Shown here: one piece after another, positions 26,019-37,034 of the stretch
How positions within the stretch are numbered: the first letter of the stretch is position 1
How the letters are laid out: the number at the start of each line of letters is the position of its first letter
From: Palsa-1248 sp963737835
GTDB lineage: Bacteria; Gemmatimonadota; Gemmatimonadetes; Gemmatimonadales; Gemmatimonadaceae
Length of the DNA stretch: 64,000 nt
NCBI GenBank assembly: GCA_963737835.1
Contig: CAVTUH010000001.1
Span: 930,001-994,000, forward strand
Reading direction: 5' to 3'
Notes under the pieces: generated by a model
Seen by the model: only the letters and a program-made list of their open reading frames with translations
Databases searched by the model: none
What the model was told of the DNA's origin: nothing
Made by a program: the position numbers and the translations under genes

Positions 26019-28397
26019 ATGTCGCTTGCCGGCGCACTCGCCATCGTGCTCGGTGTCGGTGCCGCCTTGCCACCGCGCTCGTCGGGGCCGCCCGCAGAGA
26101 CGCGCACCATCTACGACGGTCGCGCAGGACACGTCGACGTGCGCCTCCCGCGCATCGACACGGTGGCCGACATCGACGGCCGTCTCGACGAGCCGGTCTG
26201 GCAGCGCGCCGCGTTGCTCACGGGGTTCTCAGAGTACAAGCCGGTGGATGGGCGGCCGGCCGCCGACTCGACCGAGGTACTGGTCTGGTATGCGGAGGAC
26301 GCGATCTACTTCGGCATCCGGGCGTTCGAATCGCACGGCCCCATGGTGCGATCGACGCTGGCCAACCGCGATAACATCGATGCTGACGATCACGTGTATC
26401 TCCTCCTTGACACGTACGATCAGCATCGGCAAGCGCTGGTCTTCGCGGTGAATCCGCTTGGCGTACAGGAGGACGGCGTGTGGAGTGATGGGACTGGGGC
26501 GACGGCGGGCGGGACAAACGCCGGCAGTAGTGCGGTGTCGCCTACAGCGTCATCGATCGACCTCAACCCCGATTACGTGTACCAGTCGTCGGGCTTCGTG
26601 ACGAGTTGGGGCTACCAGGTCGAGATCCGGATTCCGTTCAAGAGCCTGCACTACCAGAGCGGGAAGTCGCAGGCGTGGGGGTTTCAGGTCGAGCGTATCG
26701 TGCAGCACAGCGGACACGCACAGACATGGACGCCGGCCGTACGCGCGAACGCCGGATTTCTGACCCAGGAGGGCACCTTCACCGGCATCGAGGACCTTCA
26801 TCGCGGCCTGGTAATGGATATCGTGCCGGAAGCCACGTACAAGCTGAATGGCGCGCCCCCAGCGACTGCGCCGAGAGCATACGGCTACCAGGGCGCGACC
26901 GGCCTCGGAGGAACCGTACGGTGGGGGGTCAGCTCGAGTCTGACCGCCGGTGCCACGGTCCTGCCCGACTTCTCGCAAGTCGAGGCGGACGTCGGACAGG
27001 TCTCGGCCAACCAGCGCTTTGCGCTCTATTATCCAGAGAAGCGGCCGTTCTTCCTCGAAGGGCTCGAGCTCTTCAACACACCGAATGCGCTGATCTATAC
27101 CCGCAACGTCGTCCAGCCAGACGCCGGCTACAAATTGATCGGTGACGTCGGAGGCACGACGGTCGCGTATCTGGGAGCTGTGGATACGCGGGACAGCACA
27201 ACCGGGTCGCACCCGATCTACAACATTTTGCGGCTGCGCCGAAACTTTGGCGCGGGCGCGCCAGTGACCGCGGGTCTGGTGTACTCGGATCGCATCGACG
27301 GCGGACAATCAAATCGCGTACTCGGAGGCGATTTTCGCTACATTTGGAACCCGCTCTGGTACTCGCAGGCCCAGGTCGTCCAGTCCTGGACACGCGATTC
27401 GACTGGGTCCCATCCCGGCACACTATGGGACGTGGTCGTGGCGGACCGCACGGGCCGGAGTTACGGCAATCACATGGAGGTGTCCGGGTTCAGCCCGAGC
27501 TTCGAGGCGGCGAGCGGGTTCGTCAATCGCGTCGACTACGAGCGCATTAACATTGGCCAGCGCTACAGCTGGTACGGTGCACCCGGCGCGTTGATCGAGC
27601 AGCTCACTACGCGCGCCGGTGCAACACCGCTCTGGCTGTACGGCGATCTCGACCGAGGCCGCGAGTCATTCGAGGGTGCGTTCACGCACTCTTGGGCCGC
27701 GAACATGCGAGGGGGCTGGGTCGTCTCGATCCAGGCGAATAACGCGTGGCAGGGATGGGACCCCTCCACCTACGCCGGTTTCCGGGTCGCGCAGGGGACT
27801 GACACCGTGCCATTCGTCCGCCCGCATACGCTGTACAACCTCTGGTCGGGTACGGGCAGTGTCAGTACCCCAAGTCGAGCGCTGTATGGTACCGCGTCGC
27901 TGACGGTCGGTGCCACTCCGGTCTTCACCGAGGCATCTCGCGGGAACGAAGCCGTGTTCCAGGCCGAAGGCGTGTGGAGTCCGACCGCGTCGTTGCGATT
28001 CGACGCACTGTGGGCCCACCAGACCATCGACCGCGCAGCCGATGGCAGTCGAGCAGTCACCGCAGACATACCGCGCCTCAAAATCGAATACCAGCTCACG
28101 CCAGCGATCTTCTTTCGCTACGTCGGGCAATACACTGCGCAGACCACAGCCGCCCCGCGCGACCCGCGTACCGGCGCTCCGCTCGTCATCGATTCGACCG
28201 TGGCTGCGGAGCTCGGACTCGGCAACGCGCGCCTGTTCCGCCAGGACATCCTGCTCGCGTACCAGCCGGTCCCCGGCACTGCGTTGTTTCTGGGCTACGG
28301 CACCTCACTGACCGAGCCCAATGCGCTCCAGTTCAACGATCTCGCGCGGCAGGAGGACGGGTTCATCCTCAAGGTCAGCTACCTCTTCCGCATGTAA
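26019..28397 (+). CDS. DUF5916 / CBM9-like outer-membrane protein
   Basis: A 792-residue exported protein. An N-terminal signal-like helix (LAGALAIVLGVGAAL) is followed by a CBM9-like carbohydrate-binding domain (about 45-240: IDGRLDEPVWQRAALLTGF, DAIYFGIRAFES) and then a DUF5916 region with many alternating strands. It ends in an aromatic C-terminus, ILKVSYLFRM. The motif YPEKRPFFLEGLELFNTPN is typical of the family. The pattern indicates an outer-membrane beta-barrel with a periplasmic or surface sugar-binding domain. Its substrate is unknown. The ATG is close to the signal sequence and fits. Confidence 0.85.
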   Translation: MSLAGALAIVLGVGAALPPRSSGPPAETRTIYDGRAGHVDVRLPRIDTVADIDGRLDEPVWQRAALLTGFSEYKPVDGRPAADSTEVLVWYAEDAIYFGIRAFESHGPMVRSTLANRDNIDADDHVYLLLDTYDQHRQALVFAVNPLGVQEDGVWSDGTGATAGGTNAGSSAVSPTASSIDLNPDYVYQSSGFVTSWGYQVEIRIPFKSLHYQSGKSQAWGFQVERIVQHSGHAQTWTPAVRANAGFLTQEGTFTGIEDLHRGLVMDIVPEATYKLNGAPPATAPRAYGYQGATGLGGTVRWGVSSSLTAGATVLPDFSQVEADVGQVSANQRFALYYPEKRPFFLEGLELFNTPNALIYTRNVVQPDAGYKLIGDVGGTTVAYLGAVDTRDSTTGSHPIYNILRLRRNFGAGAPVTAGLVYSDRIDGGQSNRVLGGDFRYIWNPLWYSQAQVVQSWTRDSTGSHPGTLWDVVVADRTGRSYGNHMEVSGFSPSFEAASGFVNRVDYERINIGQRYSWYGAPGALIEQLTTRAGATPLWLYGDLDRGRESFEGAFTHSWAANMRGGWVVSIQANNAWQGWDPSTYAGFRVAQGTDTVPFVRPHTLYNLWSGTGSVSTPSRALYGTASLTVGATPVFTEASRGNEAVFQAEGVWSPTASLRFDALWAHQTIDRAADGSRAVTADIPRLKIEYQLTPAIFFRYVGQYTAQTTAAPRDPRTGAPLVIDSTVAAELGLGNARLFRQDILLAYQPVPGTALFLGYGTSLTEPNALQFNDLARQEDGFILKVSYLFRM

Positions 28398-28512
28398 CGA
28401 GTTCCTCGGATGCGTATTTCCCTTCTCTCGAGTGCGCGGGCGCAATCCGCAATCAGCGTGCAGAAGATCCGCGCGCTCGCGGGGCGCAGGGATATCGCAC
28501 TGACGTTGCCGC

Positions 28513-28639
28513 AGCGGGCGGGTGGGCCAATACGGCGACGATGTTGACGTGCTACCAACAGCCCACCAACGACGCGCTCTTGGCGGTGATGAGTGAAGAG
28601 CGGAAAGTCCGCGGTGTGGCGCTCGTCGTGGAGCAATAG
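28513..28639 (+). pseudogene. tyrosine recombinase (integrase) C-terminal remnant 1
   Basis: About 42 codons read AGGWANTATMLTCYQQPTND and then LLAVMSEERKVRG before TAG. This is the end of a phage/island-type tyrosine integrase, including the nucleophile Tyr in CYQQ. The rest of the gene is missing. It lies 80 bp from a duplicated tRNA-Ala 3' end and is closely similar to the second remnant at 32611-32730. Confidence 0.7.
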
Positions 28640-28717
28640 GTCAACGCGTAGGTCAACTCGTCAGGCAAGCAAGAGCCCTGCGCATCGGAATTGATGGCAG
28701 GACATTGAGTTACGACA

Positions 28718-28762
28718 TGGAGCGGATGAGGATCGAACCCACGACCTCCTGGTTGCAAACCA
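28718..28762 (-). repeat. att-like duplicate of the tRNA-Ala 3' end
   Basis: These 45 bp match 32810-32854, the 3' half of the intact tRNA-Ala from the anticodon loop to the discriminator, with one mismatch. Upstream of the anticodon the match ends abruptly. This is the standard signature of integration into a tRNA 3' end. It marks the far end of a 4.1-kb element. Confidence 0.8.
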
Positions 28763-29043
28763 AAGCAGGTAGGTAATCAACCACGGCAACCTGACGGTTC
28801 GCCACGGGAAATCGGGCATCGGCGCCGGATTTCGTCGCCAAGATGACGGAAGTTGCCGGGAGAAACAGACCACAAAACGCACCACTGTACGTTTGAAGAG
28901 GCGCACGCCTACCGGCGGCTAGTCTCTAGGTACCGAACTCCGACGCAATGTCGGTGTTCACGAGGCGCAACGCTCAATCTGCCGGACTTTACCCGGGCGA
29001 CTGCTGCGGTGCAGCGTCCCGACGCGAGCTTCGCCGCAAACAG

Positions 29044-30192
29044 TCACCTTTTGCGTTGGACCAGATCCATGAGTTCGGCGGCAAGTGATTCAATATCGAT
29101 GCCGTCTGCGTTCCCCATCACGACGATCCCGGCCGAGTTTGCAGGGACTAATAGGAGATATGTTTCGAAGCCTACGTCCTCACCGCCGTGAAACACGACC
29201 TGATGCGCTTGGCGCTCGCACAAGAACCACGCGAGCCCGATGGCGCATGAGTCATACGGGAAAGGCAGCTGCGCGCCGCGATACAGCTCGCGGACGGTAC
29301 GGGTAATGTCCCGAGCCGGCCTCCACAGCTGGCCATAGGCCGTGGACGGCAGGACGCGATGACGGTCAAGCTCGCCGCGCTGCAGATTGGCCAGCGCCCA
29401 TCGTAGCATGTCATGGAGGTCGGAGTGGAGTGTCGAGCTCCCGGCGTGCCGGCGGTTGTACGGATAGGCTGCCGTCGGCTTCATCACCCCGTCGTGTGCT
29501 TCGTGGCCCCAGGCGAGAGCGGCACTGTCGACGTCGGACATCAGCAGCGTACTATGACGCATCCCGAGCGGCATCAGCAGGTGATGCTGGACGTAGGCCT
29601 CGAATTCCTCGCCACTCACGACTGCCACGAGGTCGGCGAGCAATTCGAATCCGATATTACTGTATTGCCACTTTGTGCCTGGCGCCGCGATCAGCGACGA
29701 GTCGCGGAGTCCATGAATGTACCTCGTCAACGACGCTGCATCATACTCGGGATGCTCCCATCGGTAATCCGTCACATCCGGCATCCCCGCCGTATGAGTC
29801 AAGAGCTCTCGCACGGTAATAGCGCGATACCGGGAGTCCTTCATCGTAAAGTCGGGAACGTAGGTGGTGATGGGCCGGTCGAGCACGACCTTGCCAGCGT
29901 CGACCAACTGCATGACGCTGGTGGCCACAAACGTCTTGGTAACAGAAGCCATGTGAAATAGCGTCTGCGTGTCGACGGGCCGATCCCCGCGCACACGCCG
30001 TATGCCGAAGCCACGCGCGTACACGACCCGACCGTCCTTGATAGCGCCCACAACGATTCCTGGCACGTGCGTGCGTTGCCGGAATGCTGTAACCGCCGCA
30101 GTGACTTGCACGTTGAGCGAGTCCACTGAGTCCCGCCCCGGCACCTCACGCCCCAACAAGACGGCTGCCATTGATAGAACGGGGATTAGCAT
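29044..30192 (-). CDS. serine hydrolase, beta-lactamase class C fold
   Basis: Exported penicillin-binding-protein-like hydrolase, 382 residues, with a hydrophobic N-terminus (MLIPVLSMAAVLL) acting as a signal peptide. The SxxK nucleophile motif is ASVTK in FHMASVTKTFVA, the second motif is YSN in WQYSNIGFELL, and the third is HGG in VVFHGGEDVGFETYLLL. These place it in Pfam Beta-lactamase (PF00144), which includes D-amino-peptidases and esterases; antibiotic resistance should not be assumed. It lies on the tRNA-Ala island. Confidence 0.85.
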   Translation of the reverse strand: MLIPVLSMAAVLLGREVPGRDSVDSLNVQVTAAVTAFRQRTHVPGIVVGAIKDGRVVYARGFGIRRVRGDRPVDTQTLFHMASVTKTFVATSVMQLVDAGKVVLDRPITTYVPDFTMKDSRYRAITVRELLTHTAGMPDVTDYRWEHPEYDAASLTRYIHGLRDSSLIAAPGTKWQYSNIGFELLADLVAVVSGEEFEAYVQHHLLMPLGMRHSTLLMSDVDSAALAWGHEAHDGVMKPTAAYPYNRRHAGSSTLHSDLHDMLRWALANLQRGELDRHRVLPSTAYGQLWRPARDITRTVRELYRGAQLPFPYDSCAIGLAWFLCERQAHQVVFHGGEDVGFETYLLLVPANSAGIVVMGNADGIDIESLAAELMDLVQRKR

Positions 30193-30342
30193 ATGTGTCG
30201 GATCGGCGGGCCCGAGCCACGCGGTCGCGAGTTTCCCGTGCTTTTCTCCACGCGTGAGAGGAGCGCTCGACAGCTCGTCTCGTTCGATATACCGGCTCCT
30301 CTACTCCCCACTCTCAGCACCTCTCCCTTCCCGCGGCGCGCG

Positions 30343-30420
30343 TGGAGCGGATGGGATCGAACCCATAAGCTCGCGAACGAGTCATAGTGTAGGCTGCTCC
30401 CAGCCTAGGAGCAATTAGGC
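30343..30420 (-). pseudogene. degenerate tRNA-like remnant
   Basis: The minus strand shows a T arm ATGGGTTCGATCCCAT followed by CCGCTCCA, the same acceptor end as the tRNA-Ala at 32810. Further 5' lies GCTC-N9-GAGC, which resembles a D arm. No matching 5' acceptor strand or anticodon stem can be built, so it is not a working tRNA. It is probably a leftover of another integration at the same site. The remaining part of the 364-bp gap between the two serine hydrolases shows nothing else. Confidence 0.5.
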
Positions 30421-30556
30421 GACTTGACCCATCGTCGCATTAACGAGGACCGCCGCCAAGAACAAAGCCGGATTTTCGCGTGCGCGCTCGCTGGCAGCCA
30501 GCAATGCCGGGCACGTATGTTTGCGCCTCCAGACACTGGTGAACAAGGAGGCCCGA

Positions 30557-31786
30557 GTGAAGATGCACGCGTTATTACCTCGGTTCGTAGCCTTGCTCGT
30601 CATGTCCGCATGCGCAGGACTGGGTGCTGGGAATGCGGCTGGCAGAAGCGCGGCATCTCAACTACAGCTGCTGCTTGATACCGCAGTCTCACATGGCATC
30701 CCGGGCGTCTCGGCTGCAATCGCAACCCGCAAGGGAATAGTCTGGACGGGGATCGCCGGCGAAGCTGACCTCCAGTCCGGCGCGCCGATACGCCCCGACA
30801 TGTTCTTCGGCATGGGCAGCATCACCAAGACGTTCGCCGCAGTCGTCATTCTCCAGCTCGTCCAGGAGGCGAAGCTGGATCGCAACGCCACGCCCGCGAG
30901 CGTGCTGGGGTCGGCGGTCGCCGGCATACCCAATGCCGACAAGGCGACCATCGCGCAGCTCCTCAACCACACAGGTGGCGTACCGAGCTGGGAGGATGAC
31001 CCGGTCTGGATTCGGGAGGGACGGGGGGCTCAGCTCGACGTGAAACGCATCTGGGGCAAGACGGCCACGCTCCCGTACATAAAGGGGCACGCGCCGCTCG
31101 CGCCGCCAGGTGAGCGGTACAGCTACGCTAACACGAATTTCACGCTGCTCGGCATGATAATCGAGAAGGTGACAGGTCACGAGGCAGTGGATGAGATCCA
31201 TCGCCGCATCCTGGACCCACTCGGCCTTCATGACATCCACCTCGAAGGATTCGAGCCGGTACCCCAAGACCGCTTGCCGCACCGCTACCACTGGGCCACC
31301 GCCGACTTCCGGCGAGACGCCGGGGTGAATGCCGCGTTCCCCGAGATGCGCCCGGACCTCATCGACGCGAGCCAGTCGAACCTCTCCGTGGAATGGACGG
31401 CCGGCGGCATGATTGCGACCGCGCGAGACCTGGCGCTCTACGGGGCGGCTCTCCGCGACGGACGGCTGCTCTCACCTCAAAGCATGAAGTTCATGACCGA
31501 TTGGAGTGTGTCCGCAGGCGAATGGGGCCAGATCGGGCACAACCTGTTTCGAACCACCTTGCCGGACAGCGAGACGATAATCGGCCACGCCGGCGACGTG
31601 CTCGGCTTCTCGGGGTCGCTCTACTGGATCGACGGGACGGATGCGGTAGTGGCAGTGCTCTGCAATGTGGGATCGATGCATTCAGGGAAGGTACCGGGAA
31701 CGGCGTATACCGTGGCCCGCGACCCGCAGTTCGTGAAGTTGGCCGCCGAGGTGGCACAGTCGATGTCAACGCCGCGCAACCAGTAG
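30557..31786 (+). CDS. serine hydrolase, beta-lactamase class C fold
   Basis: 409-residue exported hydrolase of the PF00144 family. The GTG start follows AAGGAGG at 30548-30554; it precedes a basic and hydrophobic leader (HALLPRFVALLVMSACAG) that may be a lipoprotein signal. SxxK is seen as GSITK in MGSITKTFAAVVILQ, YxN as YAN in YSYANTNFTLLG, and the HAG triad in IGHAGDVLGFSGS. The C-terminal lid follows the family. It is only distantly similar to the other hydrolase of the island, so it is not a recent duplicate. Confidence 0.87.
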   Translation: MKMHALLPRFVALLVMSACAGLGAGNAAGRSAASQLQLLLDTAVSHGIPGVSAAIATRKGIVWTGIAGEADLQSGAPIRPDMFFGMGSITKTFAAVVILQLVQEAKLDRNATPASVLGSAVAGIPNADKATIAQLLNHTGGVPSWEDDPVWIREGRGAQLDVKRIWGKTATLPYIKGHAPLAPPGERYSYANTNFTLLGMIIEKVTGHEAVDEIHRRILDPLGLHDIHLEGFEPVPQDRLPHRYHWATADFRRDAGVNAAFPEMRPDLIDASQSNLSVEWTAGGMIATARDLALYGAALRDGRLLSPQSMKFMTDWSVSAGEWGQIGHNLFRTTLPDSETIIGHAGDVLGFSGSLYWIDGTDAVVAVLCNVGSMHSGKVPGTAYTVARDPQFVKLAAEVAQSMSTPRNQ

Positions 31787-31958
31787 AGCACGAAGACTGG
31801 ACAGCCGAAACCCGGCCCAAGCTCGCGCGGCGTCGGCGTCCATGCGGTCAATACCCCTGCCGCGGCAGCTGAATATCGCGGGGAGCAACCGCCGAAAATC
31901 GTTCCCGCCCCACACACTCTTACCCTGGCAGCCTGTCTGCCGACATCTGGAGGAATGC

Positions 31959-32426
31959 ATGCGTTCCCGCACCTGGATCGGAAGCTCGCTCATCGTTCTC
32001 CTGCCTCTCCTCGTGGCATTGGCTTCGCTCGGCGCCCAGGAGCGTCGCACCTTCAGCCCGCCGGGCGAACCCACTAACCTGCCGTTCACCCCCGGCATCC
32101 AGGTGGGCGACATGCTGTTCATCGCGGGGCACGAGGGAACCCCTCTGACGGGCGACGTCGAGTCGGAGACGAGGCAGGCGCTCGCTGCGATCAAGAAAGT
32201 CCTCGACGCCGCGGGGTTCAAGGTGACCGATGTCGTGCAGGTGACCGTGTACCTCAAGGACATCGCGGACTTCCCGAAGATGAATGGCGTGTACCGGGAG
32301 TTCTTCCCCGACCCCAAGCCGACGCGGACGACCGTGCAGGTGGCGGCGTTATACAACGATGCACGCGTCGAGATCACGTCCCTCGCGGTCCGAAGCCACG
32401 CCCCGGCGGGCGGCTCGGCTCACTAG
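31959..32426 (+). CDS. RidA-family protein with signal peptide
   Basis: 155-residue YjgF/YER057c/UK114 (RidA) protein. RidA enzymes hydrolyse reactive enamine/imine intermediates. The C-terminal 115 residues carry the family motifs: QVGDMLFIAGHEG, ETRQALAAIKKVLDAAGF, VVQVTVYLKDI and TRTTVQVAALYNDARVEI. The arginine usually found near the end (P-x-R-x-x) is in PTRTTV. The first 26 residues form a signal peptide (WIGSSLIVLLPLLVALASLGAQ), so the protein is exported, which is unusual for cytosolic RidA. The ATG at 31959 follows CTGGAGGA. Confidence 0.8.
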   Translation: MRSRTWIGSSLIVLLPLLVALASLGAQERRTFSPPGEPTNLPFTPGIQVGDMLFIAGHEGTPLTGDVESETRQALAAIKKVLDAAGFKVTDVVQVTVYLKDIADFPKMNGVYREFFPDPKPTRTTVQVAALYNDARVEITSLAVRSHAPAGGSAH

Positions 32427-32610
32427 CCGCGTTGTTGCAGCCCCTTGCCGGTCAGTAGATAATGCGCCGACATCCTCACGCCATCGACTTTGCTGAGCTG
32501 AAGCAGATGCTCAACGCTTGGCAGTTTCGGCTTCTACGGATGAATCCAGCCGCTCACGGTGTTGGCACGCAGCCCCGCCGTTTTTTGGAATCTGACCCGG
32601 CTGGGATAGG

Positions 32611-32730
32611 CCACAAAAGCACACCGCGACGTTGCTCGCCTGCTATCAGCAGCCAGCCAACAACTCACTACTCGCGGTGATGAGAGAAGAGCGGAAAGTG
32701 CGCGAGGTAGCAGTAGCGGTGGAGAAATAG
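32611..32730 (+). pseudogene. tyrosine recombinase (integrase) C-terminal remnant 2
   Basis: A single frame reads HTATLLACYQQPANN and then LLAVMREERKVRE before TAG at 32728-32730. It matches remnant 1 closely and includes the nucleophilic Tyr. Its 3' end faces the intact tRNA-Ala 80 bp away, the standard geometry of an integrase at the tRNA-proximal end of an island. The 180 bp before it show nothing else that I recognise. Confidence 0.7.
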
Positions 32731-32809
32731 GTCAAGAAGTAGGTCACCTCGGTCGACACGAAAAACGCCCTGCACATCGCGAGTGACGGCAGGGCATCGG
32801 GTTGGACAA

Positions 32810-32882
32810 TGGAGCGGATGGGGATCGAACCCACGACCTCCTGGTTGCAAACCAGGCGCTCTCCCAGCTGAGCTACCGCCCC
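32810..32882 (-). tRNA. tRNA-Ala (anticodon TGC)
   Basis: 73 nt with acceptor arms GGGGCGG / CCGCTCC (one G-U), D arm GCTCAGCTGGGAGAGC, anticodon stem-loop CTGGTTTGCAAACCAG (loop TTTGCAA, anticodon TGC), a 5-nt variable loop, and T arm GTGGGTTCGATCCCCAT. CCA is not encoded. It serves as the integration target of the adjacent island, which left its 3' half duplicated at 28718. Confidence 0.95.
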
Positions 32883-32901
32883 GCGCGGCGCTGCGCGCCG
32901 C

Positions 32902-32990
32902 GAGAAAGGAGAAAGTAGAAAGGAGACTAACGTCTGTACAAGCCCGACGTCGTCCTGGTCTCCTTTCACCTTTCTCCTTTCTCCTTTCTC
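32902..32990. repeat. heptad-repeat hairpin (GAGAAAG / CTTTCTC)
   Basis: Left arm: three heptads, GAGAAAG twice and TAGAAAG, then GAGAC. Right arm: CTTTCAC and three CTTTCTC. The arms are complementary across about 30 bp with a 33-nt loop. It lies between the actF stop and the tRNA-Ala 5' end and may act as the terminator of the act operon. Confidence 0.75.
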
Positions 32991-33005
32991 TGCTCTGCGA
33001 CCGAG

Positions 33006-34334
33006 CTATTCGGTCGCAGGCAGCGGTTCCATGGTGCGCGGGTCGACCGGGACCTGCACCTCATCGCGGTACGGCGACGTCATGAGGAAGACGCGGACCT
33101 TGGGGAACGCGTCCATGAACGCGAAGTAGCACATGCCCCATACGCCCAGATACAGGAGCAGCACGCCGAGCTCCGGAATCCCCAGCGGCATGCGCGCGGG
33201 AAACCGTAGAGCGACGGATAGACCTCGCCGTAGCGCTGCATCCAGATCCCGATGATGCTCGACCACGCGAACAGCGCGAACGTCGGGAGGTAGACCTTCG
33301 CCGCGCGCGACAACAGTCCGAAGAACGGGAGCACGAACGTCAGCGTCGCAATGATGGCGGTGAGCGGCGCCCATGGCGCGATCGCTCGGAGACGGAAGAA
33401 ATGCGTCTCCTCTCCCATGTTGCCATACCACAGCACGAGATACTGCCCAAAGGTCAGGTATCCCCAGAAGGCCGTGAAGGCGAACGCGAGCTTGCCGAGG
33501 TCGTGGAAGTGCCGCTCCTGCACCAGCGATTCCGCGTGCAGTGTCTTCCGCCACCACATCGTCAACAGGGAGAACGTCATGATGGCGCCCACCCAGGCGG
33601 TCATGAACCACCACCATCCGTAGAGCGTGCTCTCGAAATGCAGGTCGAGCGTCATCGAGAGGTCGAACGCCAGGACCACCCAGAAAAACCCGAAGGTCAG
33701 CACGAATCCAGGTGGCGAGCCGCCCCTGCACCGAATGGGTGGTGTGCAACTCACGCCGCTCATCGCCGAACCCGCTGCGCATCCGCGCGCGAATCCCCGC
33801 CGCCCATGACGCACCGCTCTCCGGGACCACCGCGACGTCGAGGCGCACCGAACGGTACACGAACCACACGGCCAACACGACGATCGATCGTGAACAGGAT
33901 CAGGACACGCGGAATGAAAAAGCCGGGCGCGAGGTAGAGCTGCTTCTCGGCTGCCGGCGGCGTGACGGTCACCCACGGGAAGATGTGGCGCGCGGCCGAC
34001 GGTCAGGATCAGCACGAGAAACACCAGCGCCACCGGCAGGAACGCGACGTAGCCCTCGACCAACCGGATGACTTCCCGCGACCAGCGAGCCGTGGAAATG
34101 CGCTGCACCGCCGCGAGCGTCACGCCAGCCGACGAGATGCCGGCGAAGAACAGCCAGTTGACGTGAAACGCGCGCCAGGCGCGGTCCGCATCGAATGTAC
34201 AGATACGCCAGGAAGATGACGAATCCCACCGCTGCGGCCACTGCGGCCGCGCGCTTCACTCCCGGCGGTGTGGGCTGCGCCGCGAGCGCGGCGAGCTCCG
34301 CTCGCGAGGGCGCGTGTCCGTTGTGCTCGCTCAT
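33006..34334 (-). pseudogene. actF: alternative complex III subunit ActF, multiply frameshifted
   Basis: ActF is a quinol-binding membrane subunit (NrfD-like, ten helices). All of it can be traced, but in pieces: MSEHNGHAPSR..., LVEGYVAFLPVALVFLVLIL, FPWVTVTPPAAEKQLYLAPG, AVWFVYRSVRLDVAVVPESG, FDLSMTLDLHFESTLYGWWW, and ELGVLLLYLGVWGMCYFAFM to the stop. Breaks fall near 34195, 33988, 33885 (a duplicated GATC, four bases), 33717 and 33200. Stretches between breaks keep the conserved protein without stops, so errors or very recent changes are more likely than old decay. Confidence 0.85.
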
Positions 34335-35066
34335 CGCGCCCCCTCCGCTCGCGCCGGGCGACGCCGGTGCCGCGGCGCTCGCGGCCTGGGATCGGATCAT
34401 CCGCGCCGAATCCATCCACGCAGACGTGTGCGGGGCGGGCCGTGTCGGTGCATCGATCGTCGGTCCCGGTAATGCGGCACCCGTCTGGCCCGGATAGCCG
34501 ACCGGACCCGTTGGCACGGACTGGTTCTGCAGGCCACGGACGTAGTTCACGACGTCCCAGCGCTCCATTTCTTCGATGCGATTGTACGTCGGCATTGCAC
34601 CGCGACCGTTACGGATGATGCCCCAGATGTAGCCATCGGTCCGACCCTTCGCCGACTCGGTGAGCAAGCTGGGCGCGGGCAACCCGTACTTCCCGACGGG
34701 GCCATCACCTTTGCCCGCCGTCCCATGACAGGGGCTGCAGTTGATCTGATACAGCTTCCGCCCATTGACCAGCGACGCGCCCACGGCAGGCGTCGGGTTC
34801 TTGAGCGCCGACATCGAGTCGACCGTGGTCGGGAACTGCGCGTACGAGACCTGAAACCCGGCGACGAATGTCCCGGTGATCGGGACCGAGTACTGCGGGT
34901 TGCCGCGCGATGGCTGCAACGTGTTCGCCGGGAAGCTGATGGCCTCCCACGGATCCACCTTCGGCTGTTCGACAAACGCCGTGAACCACGAGCACCCGGA
35001 GACGCCGATCGTCGCCACAGCGAGCAGCGCCGCCCGACGCACGCCGCGCGACACGTCAGCTCTCAC
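34331..35066 (-). pseudogene. actE: alternative complex III subunit ActE (monohaem c), frameshift at the end
   Basis: Lipid-anchored monohaem cytochrome c of alternative complex III. A lipoprotein leader ends in the lipobox GVSGC. The haem site CSPCH lies in LYQINCSPCHGTAGKGDGP; the axial Met is likely in NGRGAMPTYNR. The C-terminal 60 residues are Pro/Ala-rich. In the present sequence the frame has no stop and runs on into actF. Removing one G from the GGGGG run near 34340-34345 gives SGGAR and a TGA that overlaps the actF ATG (ATGA). The GTG start at 35066 overlaps the actD end. Confidence 0.82.
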
Positions 35067-35555
35067 TGCGCACCTCCACCGCCCCGGCACGTCGCAGTGC
35101 CGTTTCGACGTCTCGTGCCTTGTCGGGTGGGCACTCGACCCATACGCCGTAGTTGTCCAGGCTGAACCGCGGGTCATACCCGACGGTCATGGTGATTTTG
35201 GGCAGACGGGACGCGATAAACAGCCCCGCGACCGTCGACAGCCCACCGATCAGCACCATCAGCTCGAAGCTGATGATGGTGTAGGGAATCCACGACGCGA
35301 TGGCTTTGCCACCCACCACCAGCGGCCAGTACCGCGAGATCCAGATCGGGATCCAATAGCCAAACGTCATTCCACACAACCCGCCGATCAGAGCAAACCG
35401 TCGAACGACGCTCGGCCCCGCGTCGATCGCGTGCTCGATCGCATGATCGGGTGCCGGCATGTAGACGGTCACGTCACCCCACCGGCGACGCTTCACTTCC
35501 TCGATCGCGGCGACCGTTGCACCGGTATCGTCGAATGCGCCGATGACACCCTGCA

Positions 35556-35556
<1 letters not shown>
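35056..35556 (-). CDS. actD: alternative complex III subunit ActD (DUF3341)
   Basis: A 166-residue membrane subunit with two helices, about residues 51-69 and 94-116. Landmarks of DUF3341 are AIEEVKRRRWGDVTVYMPAPDH, YWPLVVGGKAIASWIPYTIISFELMVLIGG (two pieces), and a short C-terminal domain around YDPRFSLDNYGVWV. Its start overlaps the actC stop (TGATG) and its end overlaps the actE start. The frame is intact. Confidence 0.9.
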
Positions 35557-37021
<1,465 letters not shown>

Positions 37022-37034
37022 TCGTGCGCCTCCG

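Larger units (their letters stand above)
28718..32854. mobile_element. genomic island integrated at tRNA-Ala (about 4.1 kb)
   Basis: The segment is bounded by a direct repeat of the tRNA-Ala 3' half (28718-28762 and 32810-32854). Next to the intact tRNA lies an integrase remnant; the same arrangement repeats outside the left att copy. Cargo is a serine hydrolase, a second serine hydrolase and a secreted RidA. A third tRNA-like fragment at 30343 lies inside. With only integrase tails left, the island is immobile. Direct repeat and integrase tails are seen in the sequence; the tandem-integration history is inferred. Confidence 0.65.

Noticed and set aside
30521..30556. upstream ATG for the second island serine hydrolase
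   Set aside because: AAGGAGG lies between this ATG and the GTG at 30557, and the signal-like leader starts after the GTG.
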